Shown piece after piece: positions 38,779-49,966 of a DNA stretch of 64,000 nt; position 1 is the first letter of the stretch; each line of letters opens with the position of its first letter. Origin of the DNA: Anthoceros angustus. Taxonomy: Eukaryota; Streptophyta; Anthocerotopsida; Anthocerotales; Anthocerotaceae. Below the pieces are notes generated by a model. The model saw nothing but the letters and a program-made list of their open reading frames with translations, was not told where the DNA came from and did no database searches. Position numbers and translations under genes: made by a program. The DNA lies in contig MU008194.1 of the NCBI GenBank assembly GCA_010909165.1, positions 434,001 through 498,000 of the forward strand, read 5' to 3'.

Positions 38779-39285
38779 CTCCCACTTAGTTGCAGTATTT
38801 TCAAAGTGGAAATTTAGACTGAAATATCTGTCCCTCACATGCAAGCTGTGACGAGTACAGAATGATGGACTGAAAACACATGCCAAACGAGGTCGCGTTC
38901 TAGCTCACTTCAGTCCGCTTGCAATTACACTCCAGCACGCTCTAAGAACAGCATCTATGGCTACCTTCAGTCCCATAGAAATGCTTCTCTTGATCGCAGT
39001 ATTCATTCTCTGCTTCTTCCGCAGCTGACTGTCCTCTACTCCTCCTCGCAAGTGCGTGCATCCAAGGCTTGAGTGGGCTCCAATGGCAGACTCTATGCAG
39101 GGCTTCAAGTGTCTAAGTTGTGACAGGATTTGGATCCCTGTGCTGAAATTTCGGAGCACCAATCCTGCCTTCACGCTTTGCACTGTCCAGCTTCAAACAT
39201 CGTCTCCTTTTACTCTCCTAGCTCGGCTCCACTTCCGAAAGCAAGAGGAAGAGAGGAGTGACAGGTGTGGCTTTGCAGCCTACAC

Positions 39286-39377
39286 CTGAAGAGATTGAAT
39301 TCAATCTCTTCAGGTTGAATTCAATCTCTTCAGATTGAATTCAATCTCTTCAGGTGAATTATGCTTCGAAGCATAAT
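39286..39377. repeat. palindromic tandem repeat with GAATTC cores
   Basis: TTGAATTCAATCTCTTCAG occurs three times in a row. The first lies in the perfect palindrome CTGAAGAGATTGAATTC and its mirror (39286-39313). A second palindrome, GAATTATGCTTCGAAGCATAATTC, follows immediately. It lies in the 3' untranslated part of the copia element. Confidence 0.85.
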
Positions 39378-39849
39378 TCCTCTCCCTGTGGATTCAGATG
39401 ATGAAGCCTACATGGAGAAAGAGTGGGGATACAAGCCTTCTATGGGTTCCAAGAGTGTGATTCCCTTCCACAACAACTCCCGCACGCGGGCTGCGTCACT
39501 CGTCTCCACTTCAGCTGGGCGGGTCAATGAGTTGCCGTGCTTGAGCCATGGACTGTGGAGCCAGCGTCACAGTCCATGGCTCGAGAAACACACTAAGACT
39601 CCTAAGAAAGGAAAGGAGAAACCTGCACCACATGTGACAGGAAGTGGGATACAGGTGCTATACGGATGTAAGTACGTTACTCTTAGAAAGCATGCATGAA
39701 ACCTGACAGAGTTGTGATGCTGATTACTGCTGTGGGTGTTGCAGCCTTGACTGAAAAAATTCGCAAAATCTAACAAGGCAAGGGAAGGCCTGAAGAAAAC
39801 AGTCACAAAACAGGGCAAACTCCCACTGAGTGATTAGAAGCAGTAAACT

Positions 39850-41177
39850 CTAGTGGGCAGTGCCCTTAGCAGCAACGGCAGGAATTTCACTAATGCCAGC
39901 GGAGGCAGTATGTTTCTCATGGATAGGTTTGGAAAGAGCTTTCGTAAGAAGATCAGAGATGTTGTCCTCAATAGGCACATAAGACACTGTTACCTCTCCA
40001 GACTCAGCAGCTTGCCTGATAAAGTGATGACTTATCTCGATGTGTTTTGATCGTGCATGGAAAACCGAATTCTTGCTAAGTGCGATAGCTGATTGGTTGT
40101 CACACCACAAAGGCGTTGCACCTGGCTGCAGTTGTTGAAGCCCCTTCATAAAACTCCGGATCCATATGACCTCCTTAGCAGCTTGTGTCATGGCAGCATA
40201 TTCTGCCTCAGTAGAGGATAGACATATAGTTGATAGTTTCTTACTACTCCATGAAACAGCAGAGGTCCCCAGAAAGACGCAGTAGGCAGCAACAGATTTC
40301 CTGGTGTCAGGATCCCCCGCCCAATCCGCATCGCAATAAGCAGTGAGATCCAGACCTGTCTTACACCTAGTGAACCTAAGGCCCTTCTTGTCTGTTCCTT
40401 TCAAGTATCTAAAATGCGCTTTGAGATCCAATGAGATGGGCGAGATTCTCCAAGAAGCGCTTCTGACTCCCTGTAATGTCCATACGGGTCGGTAGGAGAG
40501 ATAAATGAGGAGCCGGCTCACTCTACATAAGGAATATTGGCCATGGCTCGTTTGTCCTCCTCGATGTGAAACCTTTGTTCTAAGGAGAGCTTCTCACCTA
40601 AGGACATGGGTGTAGCTACAGGCTTCACATCTTGCATGTTGAAGCGCTGTAGAAGCTGATACACAAAGTGCTCTTGATGTATATCAATGGTGCCATCAGT
40701 CCTGTTGAAATGAAACTGAACACCCAGGGTAAAGGTGAGTTCTCCTAGGTTAGTCATATCGAACTTAGAAAGAAGAATCAGCTTGATACCAGCAGAGTTG
40801 CTGAATAGAAAGTTGTCATTAACATAGACAGTGAGGATCAAGAAATCCGCCCCATCCCACAGGATATAAACACTTGTGTCCGCATCAAGGCTAGTGAAGC
40901 CTAGTTCCATCAAAAGCTTATGGAATACCTCATACCATGCACGAGATGCCTGTTTGAGATCATAAAGTGTCTTGAGCAGCTTGCACACTTTGTCCTTGTC
41001 AATGACAAAACCCTCCGGCTGGCTCATGTAGATATCTTCCTCCGAGGCCATTCGTAGAAATTTGTTTTTGACATCCATTAGTGTACAAGAAGGTTATAAT
41101 GGACAGCTAGGGCTAAGGATCCTTCTGAGGTGGACTTGACGAGGGCAAAGGTTTCGTTGAAGTGAGTCCGAGAATCT
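39850..41177 (-). pseudogene. copia reverse transcriptase (C-terminal half) and RNase H
   Basis: Two abutting frames, 40518-41078 (RT) and 39850-40521 (RNase H), are each open. RT motifs are QPEGFVIDKDKVCKLLKTLY and LKQASRAWYEVF. The catalytic motif reads YVND where YVDD is usual, so one active-site aspartate is gone. RNase H has LTAYCDADWAGDPDTRKS, SSTEAEYAA and HFIRQAAESGEV. The two frames differ by one near 40520, which breaks the polyprotein. Confidence 0.9.
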
Positions 41178-42119
41178 GTCATGGCAGCATGCGCCTCGAG
41201 AGGATAGACATATAGTTGATAGTTTCTTACTACTCCATGAAGCAGAGGTCCCCGAGAAAAGACGCAGAGGCAACAGATTTCACGTGTCGATCCCCGCCCA
41301 ATCCGCATCGCAATAAGCGGTGAGATCCAGACTGTCTTACACCCAGTGAACCTAAGGCCCTTCTTATACATTTCGTCTTTCAAGTATCTAAAATGCGCTT
41401 TGAGGCCCAATGAGATGGGCGAGATTCTCAAGAACGCTTTACTCCCACGCCAGTGTAATGTCCATACGGGTCGGTAGGAGAGATAAATGAGGAGCCGGCT
41501 CATAAGGAATATTGGCCATGGCTCGTTTGTCCTCAAGATGGTGGCACCTTTGTTCTAAGGAGAGCTTCTCACCTAAGGACATGGGTGTAGCTTCACATCT
41601 TGCATGTTGAAGCCAGAAGCCCGATACACAAAGTGCTCTTGATGTATATCAATGGTGCCATCACCAAAGCTGAAACCCAACACCTGGGGGTAAAGGTGAG
41701 TTCTCCTAGGTTAGTCATATCGAACTTAGAAAGAAGAATCACGATACCAGTGAGTTCTTTGAATAGAAAGTTGTCATTAACATGAGTGAGGATCAAGAAA
41801 TCCGCCCCATCCACGGGATATAAACACTTGTGTCCGTGATCAAGGCTAGTGAAGCCTAGTTCCATCAAAAGCTTATGGAATACCTCATACCATGCACGAG
41901 ATGCCTGTTGAGATCATAAAGTGTCTTGAGCAGCTTGCACACTTTGTCCTTGTCAATGACAAAACCCTCCGGCTCATGTAGATATCTCCGTATCATTATT
42001 CGTTTTGACATCCAGTAGTGTACAAGAAGGTTATAATGGACAGCTAGGGCTAAGGATCCTTACAGAGGTGGACTTGTGACTCGGGGCAAAGGTTTCGTTG
42101 AAGTGAGTCCGAGAATCGT
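41178..42119 (-). repeat. second, eroded copy of the copia RT/RNase H segment
   Basis: Homologous to 40190-41177, head to tail, with period about 988 then 941 bp. Both copies begin at GTCATGGC. Long identical blocks alternate with short (3-15 bp) gaps or replaced tracts, for example near 41195, 41500 and 41600. Every frame is broken. Confidence 0.85.
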
Positions 42120-42293
42120 CATGGCCCTTGGCAACAAGGTGGGCCTTGTATCTACCATCAGTATTCAATTTTTTCTTAAAGACCCACTTGCATGCAACTG
42201 GTTTTCTACCTGGAGGGAGATCTACAAGCTTCCAAGTCTTGTTCTGAATGAGAGAATTGTATTCAGAGTCTATAGCAGCTTGCCAAAAAGAGG
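42120..42293 (-). pseudogene. copia reverse transcriptase, N-terminal fragment
   Basis: Encodes the start of the RT domain (WQAAIDSEYNSLIQNKTW, LVDLPPGRKPVACKWVFKKK, DGRYKAHLVAKG). It joins on its upstream side to the inverted-repeat insertion at 42294; integrase-side sequence resumes after 44580. Confidence 0.85.
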
Positions 42294-43599
42294 AACACGA
42301 TATCTTGTGAAGGGGGTGAATATTCACGAAGGGGGTTTTCCGAAAAATATCTCCTGAAGGGGGTTTGACATGGGTCTTGAACTGGTGGTTTTTGAGGTAT
42401 GAATAAATGTAAGGCAAAAAAGAAGAGTGGAAATTCCTATGAACCAGTGATACAAGGTCCATTTCATGCCAGCGAAGGGTTATGGTGCAAGAGGTAACCC
42501 TATTTGGGGTGCATTTAAGACCCATGACAAGGGCCATTGCTGCCGGTCACTGCGGGTCTTTCTCGCACAACAACCCTAAAGATTCGTAAAAAGCACGGTG
42601 ATCAAAATTGGATGAGAGGCGAACCCGCTGATGGCCGGGGAGCAAAGCATGTCTGAGGAGTAGGGCGCCGGCCGCCTTTCCTTGGCATTGCGATGATGCC
42701 TTGAAAGGCGGAGAGTAGCAGCCCATAGCGGATGTGTGTACAAAAGACTTTGGGGTGTGGGGTGGGTGGGTGGCACGCACACCCTCAATTGTGCCCGCAA
42801 ATATAATCACATGGTTCAGTCCCACAGACTGCAATCGATGAATGAAGAAAAGTGTGGGGCAACTGGTTCCCGCCAACATATCGCACAGAAAAACATGCCC
42901 GCAGGGCTCATCGTGTGTTGCCTGTTAGTATGCCGCAATGCCGAGCGCGCAACTACCACCACACTCCCCACATGTCCTTCCGCATGTAATGGAAAAAGGC
43001 TTGAACATTGGAAGTTATTAAGCATGGGAAGTCTACAACGGCACACAGGACACAACCAAATTCCTATCATGGGCCTAGACTCTTTGAAATATATCTGCGC
43101 TTGGAAATGTGCACTCAAACTACGAATTGAGCTTCACGCATAACCTCACCAATTGCCGTTGAAGATGACCTAACATTCGAGGGTTTCCTACTCTTCGCGG
43201 ACTCACGCCATCATCTTCGTTGGGCACGACATCATGACCATCATCTTCACTATCCTCGGTGGCACTTTGACTCATTGGTTGAATAAAGCCTCGCAATTCA
43301 ATTAAGTTATTCTTGATTGCCTTCTTATCCACAGTACAAATGTTTCCGCCGTCAAGTTGAACTCATTATAGAGGATGACCGTTTGGTGAACAAAACCTCT
43401 ACTTACACGATCTATTTCTCTGACAGTCTCAAAGTAATGCTATGCTTCACGTTTGGTGGGTACTGAACATGCCCATATATTCTTGAGAAGCAAGCACATA
43501 GTACAGTACGAATGAATGAATGAAAATAGGTCCATAGGTGTTTTTGAAAATGTGTGCAACCATGGCATGAGAGGAGTTTCAATATACACATCCATAAAG

Positions 43600-43743
43600 A
43601 GCGGCCGGCCGCCTTCCCCAACAAACCTTGTACATGGGCCGGGGCCCTAACAAGCCTTGTACATGGCGCCGGCCGCGCCCTTCTAACAAGCCTTGTACAT
43701 GGGCGCCGGCCGGCGCCCTTCCCTAGCAAGCCTTGTACATGGG
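43600..43743. repeat. about four tandem units with GGCGCCGGCCGGCGCC palindromes
   Basis: ACAAGCCTTGTACATGGGC recurs four times, separated by variants of the 16-base palindrome. Similar palindromes stand alone at about 42663 and 44378 in the same transposon, in both cases next to CCTT. The units differ mainly in palindrome length. Confidence 0.75.
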
Positions 43744-43784
43744 CTGCCATTGATAAAATAAAAAATTAGTGCTTCTCTTGTGTT

Positions 43785-43862
43785 TCAGTCTAGGATAGTT
43801 ACTCAAGTGGTTTGGAAATAATGTGTGGGTGAGTAGGACATGGGTTCGAGTCCTGTAGAGGC
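43785..43862 (+). repeat. tRNA-like stretch with pol III A/B-box resemblance (possible SINE head)
   Basis: GGGTTCGAGTCC (43842-43853) fits the B-box consensus exactly. ACTCAAGTGG (43801-43810) resembles an A box at suitable spacing. The acceptor stem and anticodon arm do not form a convincing tRNA, so a SINE head or decayed tRNA is likelier than a functional gene. Confidence 0.35.
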
Positions 43863-44576
43863 ATGAAAAACTTCTTGTTGATTTTATGGGCGCATGGGCA
43901 CGGCCATTTAAGGGCGCTAGCATGCCCCTCTATTGAGGCTGACTTGAGGTGTGCAGGATATATTCCACAACGGATCCATGGGTATGAGGTTTTGCGGATC
44001 TTGTGAAGAATTGACATTAGAGGCCCACCGGAGGGCTTGCGCAGGCAAAGGAGGTGTGTATCAACGAGAAGGACTCTTTGAAAGCGCGGTGGTTTCTTTG
44101 AATGCTCGTCGGTGAAGACCAAAGCGGGAGGATGAGCAGACTCAAGGGCTTTGGGCGAGCGATAGCTTTGATGAGCAGGCTGGAGGATTGAAATTTGGTC
44201 ATCGTGATGGATTGAGTCCGCTCTAGCACCCGATGAGTCACAAGTTAGTCATAGAGAGTAGGTTTATGGTTCTGTAGGCACCTAGATGTGCTTCTTCTCT
44301 GTGTTCGTAATAACTTTTGGACCCGTTGTAGTGAGGCAATTGATGATCTCATTTTCCCTCTTCCTCAAAAACAAAGCGGCGCCGGCCGGCGCCTTCCTTA
44401 TTGTTGTCTTTGTGTGTTGGAAGCGGGTTTTCATGATAACTACTCGTTGAAAACGGTCGACCTTTCTTGAAAGCGAGGCAAAACGCATATTTCGGGACTG
44501 TGTGGAATGTGCTAAGAGGGTTTCCATGTCACAGAAGGGGGTTCGGATATTCACCCCCTTCGAAAGATATCGTGTT

Positions 44577-45800
44577 GAGGCCTCAGGGCCTTCTAAGGCT
44601 TCTTTGTAAGTAGCTGGTTCACCTAAAGAGGAAGACACACTAAGTACAGCTGCAGTAGACATGTCAGAGGTTACCATGCTTGCCCACCGGTATTGAGGAT
44701 CTTGCCACTCATGCATGGGGCGACGTATGCGGGCAGAACGACGAAGAGGAGGGTTCTCTTCTTCAAGATCAGACTCCTCGACCTGAGTATCTACAGGCTC
44801 AGCCAGATCAGCATCGCCATTGGCAGGTGTACCTGGATTTTCATCATTATGGCCTGGAGATGGTGGGGAAGTAATGTTCTCAGAGTCACTATTGTCATCA
44901 GGAGCTGGAGTAGCCTGCATTGATGGAGGTGCCCCCCCGTGATCCGAAGAAGAGTCATCCTCATCATCAAAGAAACTCGGCTCGTCAGTATCATTAGGAA
45001 GAGAATCCTCAATACCAGTGATGGAAGCAGGCACAGGAGTGGCATCTAGGTGCAAAGCAGCAGCATGTCGGCCAGTAAAAGGCGCCTCATGAAAATCACA
45101 CTGTGACAAAGTGAGTCTTAGGGTAGGGTTGAAAAGTTTGTAGCCCTTCACCTCTTCAGAATAGCCGACAAAAACATGATGAGAGGCCTTGGGATCAAGC
45201 TTGGAGCGCAGAGCTGGTGGAACAAGGGCATAAGCTGGTGACCCAAAGATGCGCAGGTGCCGAACGCAAGGCTTCCTACCAGTCCATCGCTCATAGGGAG
45301 TAATGGAACCAAGTTCCTTGGTGGGTAGGCGATTCTGAACATAGTTGGCTGCCACCAAAGCTTCAGCCCAATACCCACGGGTGAGTCCAGCAAAGATGAG
45401 AGAAGCCAAAGTGGCTTCTTGCAAAGTCCTGTTTTTGTAATCTGAAAAAGCATTCTGCTCTGGAGTATATGGAACTGTAAACTGATGAAGAATACCTTCC
45501 TTCTCGCAGAAAGCAGCGAATGCATGGCTGGTGTACTCACCCCCGTTATCTGTTCGCAGGATGCGCACCTTGCTTGAAGTCTGTATTTGTGCAAACTGAA
45601 CATAGGACTGAAAACAGTCAAGTGCTTCACTCTTGTGCCGAAGTAGATACACCACACAATACCGACTCCACTCGTCGATGAATGTGAGAAAATAATCTAC
45701 CCCTCCAAACGAGCTAGTGGACAAAGGGCCGCAGATATCACTATGAACTGTGTGCAGCAACCCATCAGCACGGCTAAGAGCCTTATCCGAGAAAGGAAGT
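44577..45800 (-). pseudogene. copia integrase and linker region
   Basis: Open frame to about 45760 with HSDICGPLSTSSFGGVDYFL, the second catalytic Asp in RTDNGGEYTSHAF, and a C-terminal FVGYSEEVKGYKLFNP motif. The stretch that should hold the catalytic Glu reads QNAFSDYKNRTL instead of QNG-AERKNRTL, so that Glu is lost. An acidic linker follows, up to the transposon insertion. A one-base shift near 45800 separates it from gag-protease. Confidence 0.88.
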
Positions 45801-47301
45801 GAGTGGCATGGGCTTTACTGAGTTGACAAGCCTCACAGAAGGCATGTTTGTCAAAAGGAAAATCCAAAGGCTCTCGGTAACTCTCACCTTTCACTAGAGT
45901 ACCCAGACGCTGGAAGTTGACATGCCCGAGATGGCAGTGCCACAGCTGTGTAGCAGGAATTTCTGTGGAATGTACAGACTGTGTAGAACCCAAAACCGTC
46001 TTGACATTCAAAAGGTACAAATCATGGAAAGGAGACCCTGAAAAGAGATCTAGACCTGACCTGGTACAGGTGATGGAGCACCCTTGATGATCGAAACACA
46101 CTTTGTAACTGTGTGCCTGTGAGAGTTTCAAGACAGACATAAAATTCTTAGTCATAGATGGGACATAAAGCACGTCTGTAAGAGTGAGGTTGGAAGAATC
46201 AGGTAAAGTGATGACAATTGATCCCGCACCCTTGATCGAAAGCCCACTGTCATCCCCTGGCAACACAAACTGCTTGGAATCAATAGCTGGAGTAAAAGAC
46301 GAAAAAGCACGCCTACAAAAACAAATGTGACTCGTTGCTCCAGAATCTAAAAACCAAGTATCAGGGTGAACTTGTGTGGAAGACAGGCAGACTGCTAGGA
46401 TAGAGGGCTGCTTAGCCTTGCTGATGGTGACGTTGCTTTCAGGAGGATGATCACGTCGAGGTTCTCCTCCCTTCTTCTTGCGACAGTCCCGTTCATGGTG
46501 CCCAGGAATTTTGCACCAATTGCAAACAAACGTCTTGTTGTTGTTGTTGTCAATTGTGCGTGGTGGCTGTGTGTGGGAGCCACGTCCTCTGCCCCTACCA
46601 CGAAAGCCTCCGCGTCCTCTTGAGGTGAATAGTACTCTGGTATTACTGGAAGTAGAACCCTTTTGCTTGCTGAAGCTCCGAGTACGCTCCTCATAAATAA
46701 GGGCCCCAATAACATCCTCAAGAGTAGTTACCTTGGGTGTTTGACCAGAAGCTGTCGCTTGCACAGCAGAGTTGATTGTGGCATTCTGGCTGGCCACAAA
46801 GTACTGATAGCTCTTTGGTAATGAAGCCAAGAGACTGATAGCTGCTTGAACTTCTGACAGCACAGTGCCACAAAAAGCAAGATTAGCCCGTGATGTGCAA
46901 AACTTGTTGATGTAGGCCTCAACAGGCTCATTCTCTCGCATCCTCAGGTTGAAAAAGTCTATGTGCGCATGCACAAGAGAGGCTGAACTCTTATCCTGAG
47001 AGATAGACTGGAAGACTTCCCGAACAGCTGTGGAAGTCTTGGCTCCTATTGTATGAGGCATCATGGTTTTATCTAAAGCAGCAATGAGAATTGAGCGAGC
47101 ACGACGATCCTTCCGCTCCCAAGCTAGGATCTCTTCTGCACTTCTAGCAGGTACTGTGACCTTGGGGTCTGTGCCGTCCACGACAGACATCAGCTCATGC
47201 TCCTCAAATATTTGAGTTAGCCTCATGACCCAGATATTGTAATCTGTTGCCATTGAACCTATCCTTGTCCTTGAATTCAAAGGAGCAGGATTTGTAGCCA
47301 T
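45800..47301 (-). pseudogene. copia gag and protease
   Basis: Starts MATNPAPLNSRTRIGS with a UBN2-type gag (WVMRLTQIFEEHELMSVVDG). An Arg/Gly-rich stretch precedes a zinc knuckle (CNWCKIPGHHERDC), then the aspartic protease DSGATSHIC and the pre-integrase HCHLGHVNFQRLG...CEACQLSKAH. The frame is open throughout but shifts by one base before integrase. The same frame runs upstream into foreign RT-element sequence to 47571. Confidence 0.9.
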
Positions 47302-47364
47302 GTTGACAGGAGCAACAGGCTTCAGGAAACTGTTCAAGACCAACAATCTTCGTATCAAACCCGG

Positions 47365-49966
47365 GCAGGACAAAAGGATCGGAGACGAGGCCAGATCTGG
47401 ATAAGGTACCAGGCGCCTAGCGAAACAGAAGGAAAGGATTCCAAAGGCCACCTGAGCATCCTCCAGCAAAGGGAGGTCCTCAATATGGGAGAGGTTCTCT
47501 GCAAGGGCCTTGTCTAGGAAGCTCCCAATGAAGTCGGGGAACCAAGGGACCCCAAGAATCCATGAGACCAAGAGTGAGCAATCTCCCAGGAGCTAGTGGC
47601 GGGATCCCCGGCCGGGGACAGATGCACTTGGACATCTTGACCTTCAAGCCCTGGCAGCTCGGAGAATATCTCAAAGGCCTCCTTGACTTTGTCCCGGGCA
47701 GGGATGTGAGAATCGTGCAGCGAAGGGAGACACGGTCAGCGGAGGCGGCCTAGGCAGAGCCCTATAGTGAGCAATAGCGAAGAGCACCGCCTAGCGGGTT
47801 GCCTTGCACAGTACACATGGCCGATTCAAGGCAGGCAGAAACACGAAGAGACGTTCTTGTCTTTGGTAGTAGAGGTTGGAGGACCTCCGTAGAAGCACCG
47901 GACAAAGGGTATAAGACTCCCGGGGCGCCTTGACATCCCTAAGCTCCTCAAAGATGGCGCTCAGGAAATGGTATTGAAGGCGTTCTCGACATCCACTGTA
48001 AGACTACCCAATCCGGGTGGGTATCAAGGCAAGCTTTCACCCCTAGCATCACGGACTTCGGCCAATTCAATGCCAAATTGAAGGGGTTGAAGTCTTCTTT
48101 GGAGAAGGGAGGCGACGCTGCGGGCGATAGTGCGGTGAGTAGCCGCATGAAGGCCTCCCAACCGCGAGTGGGCGACGCCCGAGAAAGGCGCTTGTCCATA
48201 GCGACAAGCCTACTAATGCAAACGGTGAAATCCGGTGAGGCATCTCTCCACGAGCCACCGTGACCCGAGAAAAGAGCTGGAAAGCCGATGGATGGGAAAA
48301 GGCGAGGGTTGTGGAGAGCTAGAGCAAAAGCCGCCGGTCGAGGAGAAGGGATCCTCAGGACATAGTCGGATATGTCGGGGAATGGCATCCTTAGGTGGCG
48401 GATGGAGGGCACGAGGGCGCAATTGTCTCTTGAGCGGGGCCGGAGGGGCGGGTCGAAGAGCCCTAGCGGTGTGAGCATATTCACCACTTTGGCCAAGCAA
48501 CTTGCGGCGTAGGTTTGTTGCATTACCGGTACTGTTCCAAGCTGGCGGCGATTCCGGGACTTGGCGGCCGCCTGACCTCCTCTGAAGAGCCGCCCGATCG
48601 CCCGGCCACGCCAAAGGCGGCTAGCAACTTCACGGTGCCGCCCCCTCCTGGTGCAGAAGACACCATCGGGAGAAGAAGGAGGAGGCACCAAGCTAACTCA
48701 TCCGGGGATCGGCGCAAGGCGATCTAGGGAAGGCGAAATGTCGACGGGCATCATCGTGAAGGTGCCGAGGAAGCTCCCAATGAAGTCGGGGAACCAAGGG
48801 ACCCCAAGAATCCATGAGACCAAGAGTGAGCAATCTCCCAGGAGCTAGTGGCGGGATCCCGGCCGGGGACAGATGCACTTGGACATCTTGACCTTCAAGC
48901 CCTGGCAGCTCGGAGAATATCTCAAAGGCCTCCTTGACTTTGTCCCAGGCAGGGATGTGAGAATCGTGCAGCGAAGGGAGACACGGTCAGCGGAGGCGGC
49001 CTAGGCAGCCTATAGTGAGCAATAGCGAAGAGCACCGCCTAGCGGGTTGCCTTACACAGTACACATGGCCGATTCAAGGCAGGCAGAAACACGAAGAGGC
49101 GTTCTTGTCTTTGGTAGTAGAGGTTGGAGGACCTCCGTAGAAACCCGGACAAAGGGTATAAGACTCCCGGGGCGCCTTGACATCCTAAGCTCCTCAAAGA
49201 TGGCGCTCAAAATGGTATTGAAGGCGTTCTCGACATCCACTGTAAGACTACCCAATCCGGGTGGGTATCAAAAAGCTTTCACCCCTAGCATCACGGACTT
49301 CGGCCAATTCAATGCCAAATTGAAGGGGTTGAAGTCTTCTTTGGAGAAGGGAGGCGACGCTGCGGGCGATAGTGCGGTGAGTAGCCGCATGAAGGCCCGA
49401 GTGGGCGCCGAGCAGGCGAGCTTGTCCATAGCGACAAGCCTACTAATGCAAACGGTGAAATCCGGTGAGGCATCTCTCCACGAGCCACCGTGACCCGAGA
49501 AAAGAGCTGAAGCCGATGGATGGGAAAAGGCGAGGGTTGTGGAGAGGCTAGAGCAAAAGCCGGTCCGAGAGAAGGATCCTCAGGACATAGTCGGATATGT
49601 CGGGGAATGGCATCCTTAGGTGGCGGATGGAGGGCACGGAGGCAGCAATTGTCTCTTGAGCGGGGCCGGAGGGGCGGGTCGAAGAGCCCTAGCGGTGTGA
49701 GCATATTCACCAGCAAGCAACTTGCGGCGTAGGTTTGTTGCATTACCGGTACTGTTCCAAGCTGGCGGCGATTCGCGGGACTTGGCGACGCTGACCTCCT
49801 CTGAAGAGCCCGATCGCCCGGCAAGGCGGCTAGCAACTTCACGGTGCCCAGCCCCCCTAGTGCAGAAGACACCATCGGGGAGAAGGAGGAGGCTAACTCA
49901 TCCGGGGATCGAGGCGCAAGGCGATCTAGGGAAGGCGAAATGTCGACGGGCATCATCGTGAAGGTG
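47365..49966 (-). mobile_element. two tandem fragments of the HPDWVVLQ-type reverse-transcriptase element
   Basis: Copy 1 (47516-48766) and copy 2 (48767-49966) are head to tail, each starting GGAAGCTCCCAATGAAG and ending GGCATCATCGTGAAGGTG. The minus strand encodes LGVKACLDTHPDWVVLQ followed by DVENAFNTI in another frame. A further C-terminal scrap (VAFGILSFCFARR, about 47400-47515) resembles the 10.37-kb fragment of the plus-strand element at 9.2-11.7 kb. Copy 2 is 51 bp shorter through many small gaps. All frames are broken. Confidence 0.72.

Larger units (their letters stand above)
42294..44576. mobile_element. 2.28-kb non-autonomous DNA transposon with inverted ends inside copia
   Basis: Both ends are AACACGATATCTT inverted (42294-42306, 44564-44576), and imperfect complementarity runs on through GAAGGGGGTGAATAT. 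The four bases GAGG flank both sides (42290-42293, 44577-44580) as a target-site duplication. Removing the element and one GAGG brings the two copia parts into one continuous frame, which fixes both borders. No transposase is recognisable. Inside lie GC-rich palindromes, a tandem repeat and a tRNA-like stretch. A 4-bp duplication that is not TTAA does not suit hAT (8), PIF/Harbinger (3), Mutator (9) or Tc1 (TA), so the superfamily is open. Confidence 0.82.
38540..47364 (-). mobile_element. Ty1/copia LTR retrotransposon, 5'-truncated and nested
   Basis: Order on the minus strand is gag, protease, integrase, RT, RNase H, which defines copia. Gag starts at 47301, and RNase H ends at 39850, followed by about 1 kb of untranslated DNA and a 239-bp LTR-like end. 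No 5' LTR or primer-binding site is present: the element abuts reverse-transcriptase debris of another family near 47365. It has been split by a 2.28-kb inverted-repeat element (42294-44576), and part of the RT/RNase H region is duplicated (40190-42119). It sits between kinase-array units C and D. Confidence 0.88.
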
